From Lamellibrachia satsuma (lineage: Eukaryota; Annelida; Polychaeta; Sabellida; Siboglinidae), in contig BSQZ01000108.1 of NCBI GenBank assembly GCA_033239005.1, positions 1,539,468-1,603,467 on the forward strand: DNA of 64,000 nt, written 5' to 3'. The notes beneath the pieces were generated by a model. The model saw nothing but the letters and a program-made list of their open reading frames with translations, searched no databases and was not told where the DNA came from. Both the position numbers and the translations under genes were made by a program. This document shows positions 13,916-27,964 of the stretch, piece after piece. The first letter of the stretch is position 1. Each line of letters opens with the position of its first letter.

Positions 13916-14170
13916 ATCACCCCACATTAAAAAGTAATTAGATTTCCTTATTAGGTCCTTATATACATACAAGTCAGTCATACTTTTAACTTTTCATACA
14001 GTTTTGTTACATTAATTTTATATTATTCTAACCCCAGGACAGTCATCTCATTTTCCAGTAGTGCAAATAAATATATAGTAAATAATATTTATATCTAAAC
14101 ATTTTGCACATTGCTTAATATTTTCTACAACAAAGAAGTTCCAGTAATAAAACAAATACTTGTTCTTGTA

Positions 14171-14270
14171 ATTACAACATTTACATTAAGACTGCATGAT
14201 GTGCTGGTCTCACTGATTACATTTACATTAAGACTGCATGATGTGCTGGTCTCACTGATTACACTACGTT
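14171..14270. repeat. Tandem duplication of ~42 bp
   Basis: The segment containing AAGACTGCATGATGTGCTGG occurs twice head to tail with its flanks. It explains the repetitive short open frame there. Confidence 0.85.
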
Positions 14271-14399
14271 CTGGTATCTTTGTGCTTTCAGTAAACGATT
14301 TGCCAACGAGTCAAATACACGTTAGAAAAACAGTGTTTCAAAAACTTGGCATAACTTCATGATGGATCTGCAGCTATGTATAACTACTAAGTAGCTATG

Positions 14400-16900
14400 T
14401 ATAACAATTAACTTGGATGTTGAAGATAAAAGAACACGAAACATGATGATTTGGTAAATTGCCAAAATGATTTGAATTTCAAAGACAACACATGATTGGA
14501 TTTATGTATTAGGTTTTCTGCAATGAACATGTGTCAACATATTATATTTAATACACCACAATTAAATAGACCTACAAATTACAATTTGCCATTTATTAAA
14601 CTATTACTAGCACATTTAGGATGGGGTGAAATTATCATGTGTTCATGAAATAAAGGTGCAACCAAAATTATATAAGTTACACATAAGAATTAATGCAGGT
14701 ACACAATATCACAATTACATAGAACAAATTATATAGGAACTTCAAATAAGTTCAACATGCAATTTTAAGTTCAAGCCAAATTTGCATCTGCATAATTTTA
14801 TATCTTGCAAACAATATCATTTAGTAAGTATATCACTAAACAACTTTAAGATGTTGCACTAAATGACCCAACTGCCTGGCTTATCTGAAACATACATTTA
14901 ATGAATGGACTTTGTTCAGTCACAATAAACTTACATAATTAAATAACATGACAAATTACACGAGGACTGTTATTATTTGACATATAAGATAAGGCTATCA
15001 CGCATTGACAATGCATTAAAAACAACATTAACATACCCCACAGAAACTGTACCATTGACATGCTACATGCTTAAATATGAAGGGTTCATTTTACTGAATG
15101 GGGTCGAACTGACTATGGGATGGAAGGAGAGGGGTGATCACCAACACATTAGTCATGCATAGCTACAGTGCCCCGCTGTGCCAGTTACCAGATGTAACAA
15201 AATATAACTTTAATTCAATAATGCTCAGTGTGACTTACCAGCCTGGGTGAAGGAACTCTAGATGGAAGTCAGACTTGACAGTCATTTACAACTTAAGTGT
15301 CACTCAGGTTAAGCACTGTTTTATGACTGCTGTCACAACTGTTGAGAAGTCACAGCGACATGCACCAGAACGTGAATCACCAACTCCCTCACTCTGGGGG
15401 GAGGGCTTAAAAAAGTTTTTATATTTCAACACTTGAGTGGAGGAAGGTACACTCAAAATGTATTACTTAGTGTTTCTTGCGTGCACAAAAAATACATTGC
15501 CAGCCCCTTAAAAACAGTGGTTCTAGGCAAATCCCTGAAGAGGGATAGCAAAAAACAAATCCTAAGATGAAAGCAACCAAACAAAACCCAAGACCACACC
15601 CACGCCAACCATCCCATAACAGGATATACATATATACATATATATACCAATTGTAGATGACAACTACTATGGTTTACAACATTTCAACCAAATGTCTGTT
15701 TTGCAGTTTCATTTTACATTTAAAACTGGTACTAAGTAAAGGTGGCAACCTATGATGCGGTGATCCTGGAGCCTAGAATGCAAGGGTGAGTATCATCTCA
15801 CATTCTTTCCAGCAAATGTTTTTATTTCACAAGCAAGCACACACCCTGCCTCGAAGCAGGGCGCTTTGCCTTGCCTGAACTACCACCCCATTTTCCTCTA
15901 ACAGCTTTCCAAATATGGAGTTTATCTAAACCATGAACTCCTTGTTGATAATACAAGTAGCATTACTTCATGACTAGCACTATACCTTCAGGCAATCTCT
16001 TGACAAAACATCCATTGACAGCTGCACACGCCACGTTTGAAAGGCTGTTCATGCAAACAAAACATTAGATAGCTGTGACCTACTTAGCAAACAATTCCCT
16101 GCCAGCCTTATGTAAGTTTACTTTGTCTTTAGTTGTTTATAAATCACAGATGAAGACACTGTGCAAGTTGACAGATTAACAAGCAACCTACTTGTGACAG
16201 TATTCTGAATGTCTCCAACCAGATCATGACTTCGTTTCCTGTGACACACGTCAACCATGGCGCCAACAGCAGCTGGCTATGCCTCGTTGCACTCTCCCAC
16301 TACTGGGCAACGAGCCAACGGGTGTTGCTAATGAACTTTGCTGCAGCACCGTCACAAAACTGTAGAGTTCACAAGACAACACGTAGTCTGTTGTTGATGG
16401 TACTACGTACTACGCATCCACATGTCCGGCAGAAAGTTTTTACGGCTCAAACTGCAGGAGAATGTCACCTAGGTGGTGACGCCCGTCTTTCCTCAACTCT
16501 GGAGTTTAGTCACATGGGTGAGTCACGCGCCTCCACAACTGGTTTATCACAGGGAAATCCCAGCAGGTTATTTATAGCAGGTTAAGGCAGCAACCATTGG
16601 CCACTGAGCAGATAAATCAGCTACTGTTTACGTTTATCGCTAAGGCTTCCTCCAGTACTTGGGGAGCAGGTCAAACGTATGGTTTTGATTGTTCTAGTGC
16701 ACATTTCTAGTGTAGTCTAGAATGAGCTATTATGTAATATGTTACACCAGAAAGGTGTATATTTTACAATAAGTATTACAACTTACGACAACATGTGTAA
16801 TGGTGCATGGATGCCGCAGGCTCTGGCTTCTATCACACAGACTGTGAATTCTCATATTTGGGGTAACTGGTATAATAATTATTATTCTCTATAATATAAA
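14400..16900. other. Gene-less stretch
   Basis: AT-rich; only short chance open frames on both strands. I see no splice-flanked coding segment or known repeat family. Confidence 0.3.
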
Positions 16901-16926
16901 TTATAATTAATGTCTTAACATGAACT

Positions 16927-16998
16927 GAATTAAATTCCTCAAGCCCTGGTCCCCTCGACTGAGAGTCCGACATTCTGGCCACTACGCTACTGTGCCCC
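16927..16998 (-). repeat. tRNA-derived SINE-like fragment
   Basis: On the minus strand the sequence GGCACAGTAGCGTAGTGGCC carries a good RNA polymerase III A box (TAGCGTAGTGG). It is followed at the right distance by a degenerate B-box region (ACCAGGGCTTGAGG in place of GGTTCGANTCC). It does not fold as an intact tRNA, so I call it a SINE head or tRNA relic. Confidence 0.5.
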
Positions 16999-17771
16999 AT
17001 GAGTTGACCTGTGAACCAGTACAATAATAGTGCATAATAATATTAATAATAAAAATATTAAAATAATTAAAAAGTACCATATATGCAGGACATAATGAGC
17101 TGACCCCTAAACACACACAGACAATAAACCTTAGTACATATTGAGCCAACCCCTGAATCTAAGCTGCCTACTGAGCTTGAGTACACATGGAACTCACCCC
17201 TGGATTCAAACAGCCAATAAGCCTCGAGTATATGAAAAGGGAAAGTCCTCAGTAACATGGGGGAACATTTCTGATTTCCTGGAAATGTCTAAACCTGCAG
17301 CAAATCAAAAGCAGGTAAAAACGAATCACCAATCATATAATTATACTGATAACATCATCTGCTTTTGACCCTGACCCAAACTGTGACAAAGGAATGAACA
17401 AAGAACAAAAAATATTACTCCACAGTAACAAATGCTTCTCATAATTAGGAAGTTTGCACCAAGATTATTACAAGGGCCCAAGGCAAGTGCTTGGAGGATT
17501 TTGTGGTAAGAGTTAAATGCTAGCATGAGTGTATATTAGTTGTTGGCTTGTTAATTGTTTCTCGTTGTGACATGTCACCCACAGCACTTATTCAGGGTTA
17601 GAACTATGGAGGGTTGCAGTCGCACACAACAAACTTAACATCTCCTGCATGTCAGAAAACACCATGCAAATCAGCAAACGCATTCTGGATTGAGTCATGC
17701 ACCCGGATTCATGCACACCGGCATGCAAGTCCATGCGGTGCAACCATGCGGTGCACACCAAAACGGCTGAC

Positions 17772-18047
17772 CTTTCACCGTAAGCACAGCCTTGGTGGCG
17801 GCGTCACTGTCTACCATTCGACAGCAATAGTCGCCACCGTCGTCCAGTCCAACTGTGTCAATGGTCAGCAAGCACTGCTGACCGTCGCCATAGATACGGT
17901 GGTGCGACGCCCCTGCCACCAGCTCTGCGCCATTCTTGTACCACTTTACTGTGGTGTCTGGATGTGAGCTCTCACACACAAAGTTCACCGTGCCCTTATC
18001 GGCAACGGTGATGTTCTTCAGCGGCACGATAAATACACGTGTGCCGT
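17772..18047 (-). CDS. Isolated immunoglobulin (I-set) domain exon
   Basis: A 276-base exon with acceptor TTGTAG before 18047 and donor GTCAGC after 17772, phase 1 at both ends, as is usual for single-domain Ig exons. It codes one Ig fold of about 92 residues. The first cysteine lies in NFVCESS, the core tryptophan in VKWYKNG, and the DxGxYxC motif appears as DGGDYCCRM with an extra Cys. The style is that of muscle giants (titin, obscurin, twitchin-like), but one domain cannot decide this. No neighbouring Ig exon is seen within the window, so it may belong to a gene with very long introns or be an orphaned exon. Confidence 0.7.
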
Positions 18048-18049
18048 CT

Positions 18050-18790
18050 ACAACAGAGACACTGTGTGGTGGACACAGGAACTAATGGGATCATTACAGA
18101 CCAAGCCTCAATATTAACAGCTTTTTATTGTTCTGTACAGAAATGGAATATTGGCAAATTTTGCTCAATGACTATTTCTAAAATACAAGCCCAAATATTT
18201 CAAAATGAAATCTCCACATCACTAAATGGTGAAACTGTGTTTTCCATACAATTTGTAAAATGTTTCATGTTTGAGAATGAATTGATGCACCAAGTTGAAC
18301 ACTTTAAAGATAGTTAAATTTTATGCATACATAAATGGAAGGACTACATAATACAGAATACATACTACATATCTGATTAATATGAGTCTCTAATCAGCAA
18401 TAACACACGGACAACATTACAAGTTGATTCATAGAACATGGACACTACACTAGCATGCATCTCCATTTCATACTAGCTACCCAGGGGTGAAAAGCCAAAA
18501 AAATAAGTTTGGGATATAAAATATGGTAGACTAACGTTTTGCCACACATTACAATATCTAGCTTGAAGTAACAGGTAACAGCAGGACAAACGTATGCACT
18601 TTACACTTCACACTCGGCTGTTCATTCCCACAATGGGAAGCATCAAGCCACCAACAGTTAGTACACAAAAGCTACTCATTTGTCTGTCTATCAGTATCTA
18701 TGCCTAGCTGCTAGCACAGGGGCGATTCCAGCGCTACGTGTGTGACATTCATTCATCATTGAAACTGCAGAGCCACGTTAGTTTATTGTT
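18050..18790. other. Gene-less stretch
   Basis: Upstream of the Ig exon on its strand; nothing recognisable besides chance open frames. Confidence 0.3.
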
Positions 18791-18792
18791 GA

Positions 18793-19165
18793 CTGTTACA
18801 ATGCTTATCATAGCATTGCTACACATGTTGTTTATCATAGCATTGCTATACATGTTGTTTATCAAGGCATCGCTATACATGTTGTTTATCATGGCACTGC
18901 TACACATGTTGTTTATCATAGCATTGCTATATATGTTGTTTATCAAGGCATTGCTATACATGTTGTTTATCATAACATTGGTATACATGTTGTTTATCAT
19001 GGCACTGCTACACATGTTGTTTATCACAGCACTGCTTTACATGTTGTTTATCATAGCATTGCTATACATGTTGTTTATCATGGCACTGCTAAACATGTTG
19101 TTTATCATAACACTGCTATACATTTGTTTATCAAGGCATTGCTATACATGTTGTTTAATAGGTAG
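18793..19165. repeat. Minisatellite, ~27-bp unit, about 13-14 copies
   Basis: The unit is CATGTTGTTTATCATAGCAT then TGCTATA, with some units changed to ATCAAGG or ATCATGG. Because 27 is a multiple of three, both strands have long spurious open frames made of a repeated nonapeptide. Confidence 0.95.
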
Positions 19166-19169
19166 GGTA

Positions 19170-20095
19170 GGCAAAACATGTATGACGCAGATATATCAAA
19201 ATTCAGACGGGTACACTAGTTATTGCCAAAAGTTTGTGAAATTATGAAAGTATGTAACAGGTTGTTTTATCAGAATTAAGCATATATGCATAGGTATACA
19301 ATGACTATGACTATGACTGGTTATTGTTTTTTTTTATATAAATGTGGCATTACATGTGTGACATATTTTCGTTTTTCATTTTCTTAGTTAATAACAACTG
19401 TTTACATATGTTTACAATATGACATTTTTGTTGATGTTATAATAACACAACATAATGAAGTAAGTTGTAACAAATGTTCATTGTAATAAAACAAACAGTT
19501 ATGTAACATATTTATTTATATGCCCCAGGTAATATAAACAATAAAATCTGATCCACTTTTATCTTATCTTTATTCACAAAACCCACAAACAACAACAAAC
19601 AACATAATAAAAAACGCTATAACCAGACAAACATCATTATAGAACTTATCAAACATGTACTTTGCAAACAGTGTCCATTATACCCATAGCTGTGTGCCAA
19701 TCTGTCACCATTTCAAAGTTCATTAAATATGAACTCTGGAGAATGCTCTTTTTTCACGTATACTCCAGAAGTATTAAATTATATTTTTCTATATGATGAG
19801 GAAGTAACTTAGAGTTCTGTTTTATGATAAACTATTTTTAATTAATAAATAATTTTACAGACAATTTCTCAAAAGTCCTACTTTCTTCTAAACATTCAAC
19901 ATTTTGATTTTTTTATGCAGTGATTGTTCAGTATCAAATAAAATGATCGGACAAATCAAATATTTTATAAAAAATATGAACAGCTTAGGACACATTTCCA
20001 AATTGTACTAATTGTATCAACTACTAATAATCACATATTCATACAGCACAATGATTAATAAAACTGTTTATGCGCTGTGAATCACACGAAGAGGA
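19170..20095. other. Gene-less AT-rich stretch
   Basis: No exon or repeat that I can support. Confidence 0.3.
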
Positions 20096-20097
20096 GC

Positions 20098-20790
20098 AGT
20101 GACATCAGATGAGGCTAACACCTGCAAATCAGACATTTTAAAGAAAAAGTTAAGGGTATGTTTCCCCTAGTGTGTCAATTATTATTAAATTAGTTGTTAG
20201 GTGTTGTCCGCTTGTTGCATATCAGCAACTAACTTATAGCAATTAAAACCTGTGCAATTACATTCTCTTATCATTTATAGGTATTAGGTGTCACACATGT
20301 AAAGTAGCATTATGTGCGTGACACAATATTTTATTTGTATATATAGTTAAATATTTTTGCATGCCTTTTATATTTTTGTATTACATTAAAGGAAGTCATG
20401 TTTTGATTTATAAACCATTTGGAAAAATTTTTTTAAAATTATTTTGACATCAGATAAGGCTGAACACATGCAAATCAGACATTTTAAAGAGGTAAGTTTC
20501 CCCTGATGTGTCAGACTGTCAGTTATTATTAAATTGGTATTCTGTTGCCCTGTTGTTGCATATTAGCAACTAAATCATAACATTTAAGAGACTGAAATTA
20601 CATTCTGCCATCATTTATAGGTATATGGTGTCACACGCATAACGTAGAGTTACGTGTGTGACACTTTTAGATTTCATATTTTATATAGTTAAACATTTTT
20701 GCCTGTCTTTTATATTTTGGTATTATATTAGTAGTCATGTGTTGATTTATAAACCATATGGAAATTAAAGAATCTAAATTATTTGGGAAA
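20098..20790. repeat. Tandem duplication of a ~340-bp segment
   Basis: Two consecutive copies begin with GACATCAGATGAGGCTAACA and GACATCAGATAAGGCTGAAC. Shared blocks include AAATCAGACATTTTAAAGA, the AGTTATTATTAAATT segment, the TTGTTGCATAT block and the region around GTCACACACAT. The copies differ by substitutions and small gaps. No coding content. Confidence 0.75.
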
Positions 20791-20799
20791 ATAAATAAA

Positions 20800-23200
20800 A
20801 TTTTTGGAAATTTGTATTACATGTGTGACATCGAAATTCAACTTTTTAAAAACTTTGTAACTTTTACAATCAATATTGTCATGCTTTATTTTTCATTTAA
20901 TTGTAACATAGTGGCATCGAAGTACATCTAGGTCATTACTTTAAAAAATCTTACATAAAAAATGTGGTTTTGTTTCTAATTTGAAAATGGGTATTGTGAT
21001 AACTGAAATAACAAAATGTGTACCTGTATGCAATATAGCCACTATTTTCCAAGAAAAATGTATGAAATAATACTGTTCTAACTTATAGACGAAATAAATT
21101 TAAAAAGGTCATCCTAATGCAATTATATAAAGTCACCCCTCAGGTTCACTTTGGCTGGAATGGCACAGGTGAGAGAAATGAGATGACTACAGGTGAGTCA
21201 CACTCTGTCATCTACTTCTCTCATATCTTCCACCCCTCCTTCGCATCCCCTGTAATTATTGTTCTCCTCTGACCCCGGTTTCACTTGTCTTGTCAAGTTG
21301 TCAAGTGCAGTGTCCAGATATACAATTACAGGTCTGCATGTGGAACTGGACCATAGTACAGTTTGTATGGGGCATGGTGACCACGGCTCTGTGTATGGAT
21401 ACTGTCTTATACACTGACCACTCCAGACAGATCTGTTCCTTCCAAAAGTCAATAATGTCACTAATGTATGGATGAGGATGTGCAAGGTCACAGGATAGCT
21501 AAAAAACTATGTCACAATCTTTGTCACCTGTACGCCAATGTGGCCTTCACCCCATTACTGGTCCACATGGCGAGATTCTATTTCCAGCCACCAAGTCTAT
21601 TTTCACCTATGGCCCGCTGGTAGCCACAAAGAATGCAGATGAATGGGAAAGTAATGAGACCAGAACAGAGACATGGCATACCTCCGTGGCCTCACAGCAC
21701 TATACAGCCCTACATCCCAACTGGCCTTGGGGGCTGGCTGCCTTGGGGGGTGGATGTGTTGGGGGGTGGATGAATTGGGGGCTGGATGCATTGGGGGCTA
21801 GATGCATTGTGGGCTGGGTGCCTCAGGGGCTGGATGCCTTTGGGGCTGTATGCCTTGTGACTCCCTCTCGGACAAACCAAAATTAAAATATAAAACATTA
21901 GTTCTGAGATATGTCTGTGCATCCCTTGCAATTTAAATACACCCCTCCTCTATTTGTTGTAAGAGTCAGTAATCTAATTTTTTATTCAAATCACTTGAAA
22001 TCCACCCCTGCCTCTTGGCTACTTAATTTGTTTGCATTTTACATTCATTTTGTACATTTATATAGTTGGCTAGCAGCAAGATTTTAATGCCAGGAAATCA
22101 AATGTCTTGTTGCTAACAATGAAAACATGTATTAAAGGGATAAAATAATTTGTGGAAGAAATAATCTGTTTATTCCCAGAGCCACTCATGAATTTGCAAC
22201 AAAGTACACTAGACACAATATAACACAGACTGTTAACAAAACTCCAAATATTATGCTTGAAAACATTTTTAATCACAGCTTATAAGGTTCTTCCACTTAC
22301 ATTAAAAACTACTTTATTAGGAATTATGAATCATGCTGTCTAATTCGTAATTGTTATATTTGTAAATGTTTAAACTAAACTACAATGGAGTCTCTTTGTA
22401 TTGTAGTGATCTTAATGGGAGTCTCCCTGACCTATCTTGAATTTAATTTTTTTAATGTTCATACATGAAACTATAGGTCAAATAAAACATATATGAGTCT
22501 GATAAGGGACTGACAAATAATGTTATGTATTTGTGTTGGACACAAAAGATCTGGGTGAAAACAAGTTACCGTTACTCCACCCTATAGCAAAATCAACAAA
22601 ACAGATTCTTCTGTATACAGCCCAAGAGGAAGTTCTTTCCTATGCCAAAAGTTTCCAGGAGTTCTAGCCTGGGGTGGGAACATCTGGGAAATTTCTACAG
22701 TGGGATGTTTTCGGCCATTATGTCAGAATCCAAGGTTTCCCACCCACACAAACACGTCCACCGTTTGATCAGCACACATCTAGGTAGGGGCACCAGCAGA
22801 AACGGAAACATACATTTTGATCCTTAGATACCAATTTCAGGAATTAATCAACCAATTACTTGGAACTACTTAGGCTGTAGACCTCATACCTGTCCACTGT
22901 GTTGCTAGGCAACACCCAATCACAATGCAAGAAAACAGTCGAGTAAACAACTGTGGCAGTTGCACAGTGCTTACAACTGGCACAACACAAATTCTCCAAT
23001 TGTGTGCATTGTTATCATAAGTTGTAATAATAATTCAACTGGTGATTATAACGTCTATATGTCAGTAACCATATGTTGGTAACCATATGTCAGTAACCAT
23101 ATGAAACATGTTTCTGTTGTCATTTGTAATAATTACAAGCCAGTGGTAAAATTTACAACCAGACAGATCAACTCTAACTAACATCATTGACATTAATTAG
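20800..23200. other. Gene-less stretch
   Basis: No supported exon. A G-rich run of short repeats built on GGGGGCTGGATG lies at 21728-21850; it produces overlapping chance open frames. Confidence 0.3.
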
Positions 23201-23208
23201 TAATTACA

Positions 23209-23412
<204 letters not shown>

Positions 23413-23419
23413 ATAACAT

Positions 23420-25380
23420 CAATAAACAAGGGGTATATGTAACATATCTTTGTGTTGTGATCTTCAACAATGACGAAAACAAGCCATCAAAATTACATCA
23501 AACATGCAACCTTTTACATTTCAGTTAGGAGTCTAACAGACTTTTGATTGAATTCTCTCAGGTTTTTCTATTCCAGTACCAATGGGCAAAGCTAATGGAG
23601 CTGTAAATGGTGACTGAAGTATAGGAGACAGACAGAGAAGATTGACTACATTCTGCCAATGAATGAGACCAAGGCCAAGTAACTGATACATCACTGTACA
23701 GTGTGCAATGACTCGGTGTATTGTTACACCAGAAAAAGTTTTAGTCTACATATCAAGGTCCCTGTGTGGCTGTCATGCCACATGGCAGTGTTCTAGTCCA
23801 CTGGCAGGCACATAATGTTAGCCTGTATATTCTCTGGTCCACACACCCTCCCCCCTCCCCAGCCCCCTAGGCTAGACCTGATAACTGATAAAATGCCAGA
23901 TTCAGCATGCCACACAAGCATTTGCATTCCTCCAATGTTTAGCCAGCATGCTTACATCATATATCCCAAACACCCATATGGTGATAACTTCTTGAGTCAG
24001 TGTCTAAATAAAGCTTTCAGTCATCTGTGAACAGAGTCTTTTTGTAACATTTGTTACATTTATGTATGGGTTGTCAGTGTAGTAAAACAACTGATTTTAC
24101 AGCAGGTTTGCAGGTGCCAAGGCATGCAGACTTTGAGTCAACAAACCTCTCCATTATTTAGTTGCATTTGGAAATAGAGGGACTTCATAAATATAAAACA
24201 TCTTAATCATAAACATTTGGGGATTGGACTGACCCCATCCAATTTTTTTATTAATCTGTGGCACTGTACACATATTGCCAATACAGTGAATGGAAAGCTG
24301 CTTAAATAGACCTTTCCAATTTTTGTTGGGGGTAATTCAAGTGGACCATTGACCCATCCAGGCACCACATCCCAATTTTCTGGATTATTAGTTTTTGTAT
24401 TTATAAAACCCCTTAGCATGATAACCTAGATGTCACTGGTTATAGATCTACCTGACAACAAATATCTTGTGCAAAATATCCATAACTGCAGTTAGCTGGT
24501 TTGTGCAGACACTGTTTCATATGTTTTCTTCATCACAAACAAAATTCCTAGAGGAAATGACACTGATACCAACAGTTCTAAACACCCAGGTGACAGGACA
24601 CCCTGTAACCTAGCTACCCTGTACCCTGGATCAGTTGGGGCGATAAAATACACCTGTGACCAACTGCATGTAGACACAGATGCCAGTAAAATCTATACAG
24701 AATTTATTCTTCCATTTAATAAGCTTCTTAATTCCAAGTAGAAACGGGCAAAAGTAATGAAACTATCTCCATCTATTCAGTATAAACATACAAACAATTA
24801 AGTTGCAGGTATTTATTAGTGCACTAAAATATTTTCCAGAGAAACAAAATTACGTGTAAATCTATTTACTGTTACACAAGTTTATTAGTTGCTGCTCACA
24901 AAAGCCAATTTCACAAACTCTTCACCATATTTACCCTTCCGTACATGTTAACAACCGTGTTCCATACTTTAAACATGAAACATATTTCATTTGTAGAAAG
25001 AGGTCCTAGATGCCACATTTAACATCATCCTGTGTGTTGTGGATCTACTCATTCATTACCTGGCTATAGAAAGCAGCAGCTACAGGCACAGGCCTATTTG
25101 CTAGTTTTGTCTTTTGCTACCCCATGTACCGGGTGATATTACGAGGGACACAAAACATTAAGGTAGCACTAGCAAGGTACAGTTTGCATGATTGTTGCTT
25201 CTTATAAAATGTTTAATTAAAGCCCCCATGCCCTAAAAATTCACTTGAAGTCTTAGTACAAAGTTGCCCTCATTGCATTTCAAGTTGCCCCTACTAAATC
25301 TTGTACTTTACCCTTTTGACAACCCTGTGCAAATACTGTGGTCAGTGTTGCCCTAGTTACCCTCAGTTATAGATACTGTG
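23420..25380. other. Gene-less stretch
   Basis: No exon, RNA gene or repeat family that I can support. Confidence 0.3.
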
Positions 25381-25384
25381 TCTG

Positions 25385-26545
25385 AAATTAGGGCCTTTTT
25401 ATTGGCGGCTGCCGATTCAAAATGCTTTCAGCCAATTCAGTTAACCAAAATGCATGAGTTATTGGCCCCACCCTGCCGATTCACCCTGGCGGCCACGGAT
25501 GGGTCGGACTATATTAGTGATGCACATTACAGTACTTACTAATCTATGCTAATTCGATATAACATACAATTGTAACAAACTACTTCTTCCTTGCCAGTGA
25601 CAGATTGCTGCCATGGCAAAGGTGAAGTCTGTACAACATGCAAGGGAAACCCTGGTATTTGCAACATGGAAGTTAGCCAGTTGGGCTACCAACCTTGCAA
25701 AGTGAAGTAGCCCGACAGCTTCTTAGGTAGCCCACTTGCTGATCAATACTTGATGATAGAAAGTAAATACTTTGAAGATAGAATGTATGAGCAACATCGA
25801 GAACAAATAAAAACATCAAAAACAAACTGTTTTGAAACATTTATTTTCAAGGCAGGATCAATACAATGTAATACATAATACTGAATAAAATACAGTATAA
25901 AACTGTACACATGTGACAGATTGTTTTGTTTTCATAACATGGTACACCAACAGTCTACACGAAAAGTCACCAAGCATCCACAGGATATCAGGTCCTGTGA
26001 ACTAAACAGTTTACAGGACCTGCTGATTTTTCACAGGTTGATTAAAAATACAATGAATGCTCCCTATTGATATCGCTTTGGTTATGGTTTGGCAACATTT
26101 CTTGCAATGTCAAACGTGTCATAAACACACAATTTGTGGTTAACATAAATGTGATATAGCCAGGACAACACTTCTGAGATGTTTATTAACATTCCGTTTG
26201 TTTTTGCTGCGTCTAAAATATTGCAGCTCCATAAATATTTCGAGTCGCCATGCGGGCCACTGTAGCCAAAAATTTAAGTCGCGTGAAGCCATTTTTTGGG
26301 CGCCATTGGCGACCACTAAATTTCACCCCTGTAATGACGTGTGTATCTCAAGAAATACCAGGGAATCACCAAAGTATAGATGGTTTTTATGAAATTGCAA
26401 GAATCATACAGCTTGAAAATTGTTGAAGGATATTACGCCAATTAACTTCATACTGGTGATACTAAAGAGGCAGACAATCCGATTGACAATAATATTATAA
26501 TGCGCCAAGACATTCTGATTAATGTATCATTTGGCTGTGGAAGTG
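25385..26545 (+). repeat. Dispersed repeat copy 1, interrupted by a hAT-like insertion
   Basis: The outer parts (25385-25660 and 26335-26545) match the uninterrupted copy at 33070-33600, for example TAGTGATGCACATTACAGTA and AATACCAGGGAATCACCAA. The middle part belongs to another element (see 25660-26331). Confidence 0.8.
25660..26331 (-). mobile_element. Nested non-autonomous hAT-like element, shorter copy
   Basis: Inverted copy of the element at 36313-37814. Shared blocks are the TAGCCCGACAGCTTCTTAGG region, the AACAAATAAAAACATCAAAA region and the end CACTAAATTTCACCCCTG. It lies inside the dispersed repeat, whose second copy lacks it, so the insertion is younger than that repeat. It lacks an internal ~820-bp part found in the other copy. 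The left boundary is blurred. Confidence 0.65.
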
Positions 26546-27220
26546 AACTTTGGATGCTTCGATTTGAAGTGGATTAAGAACGGTATAGATTTTTGCCTGT
26601 GCCAGGCCCAGGGCAGTGCGTGCAAAATGTCGGCATCAAACATAATGTTACATTCAACAACTGTAACTGTTTCGCAAATAAATTTCACACTGAAATGCTT
26701 ATTAAATTCATAACTTTATTTAACAGGTCTGCTAGTTACAAGAAATGGATGACAATACTTGGTATGGTTTATATGTATTAAATTATTATTTATTCTAATT
26801 TAAAGCAGTGTCTGTTTTAGCTTTATGCATGAACACTTTGCTTTATTATGTATAGCTATAAAAAAAATGTTGTGGGGCCAGTTCAAACTCATCTGGGCTG
26901 GTTCAAAATAGATTGAACTGGCCCAGTTAAAAAAGCCAGTTAATTTTTTGGCTAATTTCAGACACTGAGGTAGGCTGAGGCCAAAAGCATCAAACAGTTG
27001 CTCCAGCCAAACCTGTTCAACTGTATCTATAGCAAAGTGGAATCTCATGAATAAGGTCATGTTGCTCTGATTTCACATCTTAAGTTTTGTTTGTGTTTAT
27101 AAGCACACAATGTTGCGGACTATTGTGTTTTGTCTTATGTGAACTGCACAGTGCGCACGCATTTCCTATTTGTGACATGTATGGAACCCTTGCCAGGAGT
27201 AGAGTTATTCCCAGAGATTA

Positions 27221-27958
27221 AAGCCCGCAGCACACTAGCCGATTGTTCGTTGGGGGACAAATAATCTTCAGTTGTCGCCTAGTGTGCTGCGAATTCCGAC
27301 AAGATCGGGGCTTGTCGGATATCTAATAGTGCTAGATCTCAGGACGTCCTGGCGGCCTTGTCGGCTTGTGTGCTGTACGCTCCGACAAATTGTCAGGGCT
27401 CGTGCGATTAGCGACCAATAGCTAGGAAGCGTCGTTGCAGTTACGCACAGAAACGTAATTGTATACATGGCAGTCCCCAGTGCTACGGCCACGATGACAA
27501 ATCATGCCTCAGTTAGACTTTTGGGGTGTTACGCACGAATGTGGGGCATAGTAATTTTACATATATGTGTAATTTTCAAAAAATCATACCATCTGACATT
27601 ACTGCATTTGATCAGGCACATTGGCAAGTTTGCTGGTAGAACTTGTTGACAATGTAACTGTGGATTTTTAGATGATTTCAATAGGTGGAAGGATTTTGTT
27701 TGTTTGCTTTTCTGCATCTCTTTAATCTCTGTAGCATAATCAAGACGAACAAAGCTAGCTTCTGTCTTCTTCTCTGCATCAGCGCCACGTGTGGTGCGAA
27801 CACTGCCATGTTTGTTTAATTCCAAATTCGCCACGAGACATGTGCTAGTCACGACAAAATATCGGCTAGTGTGCTGCGAGCTGATGGCCCAACAAATTTA
27901 ACCCCGATGAAAAATCTGCAGTGCCTGGACGAAAATTTGGCTAGTGTGCTACGGACTT
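27221..27958. mobile_element. MITE-like element with inverted ends
   Basis: The left end GCCCGCAGCACACTAGCCGA pairs with the right end GGCTAGTGTGCTACGGAC in inverted orientation, and two further internal copies of the CTAGTGTGCTGCG motif point inward at 27277 and 27862. About 740 bp, with TTA or TAA next to each end, which would suit a 3-bp target duplication, though this short AT match is weak evidence. No transposase frame. A partial relative lies at 34840-35140. Confidence 0.55.
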
Positions 27959-27964
27959 AATAAT

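Noticed and set aside
16226..16585. 119-codon plus-strand open frame
   Set aside because: No domain, no coding bias and no splice borders; likely chance.
18738..19247. 169-codon hydrophobic open frame
   Set aside because: A 27-bp minisatellite read in frame; both strands give similar repetitive frames.
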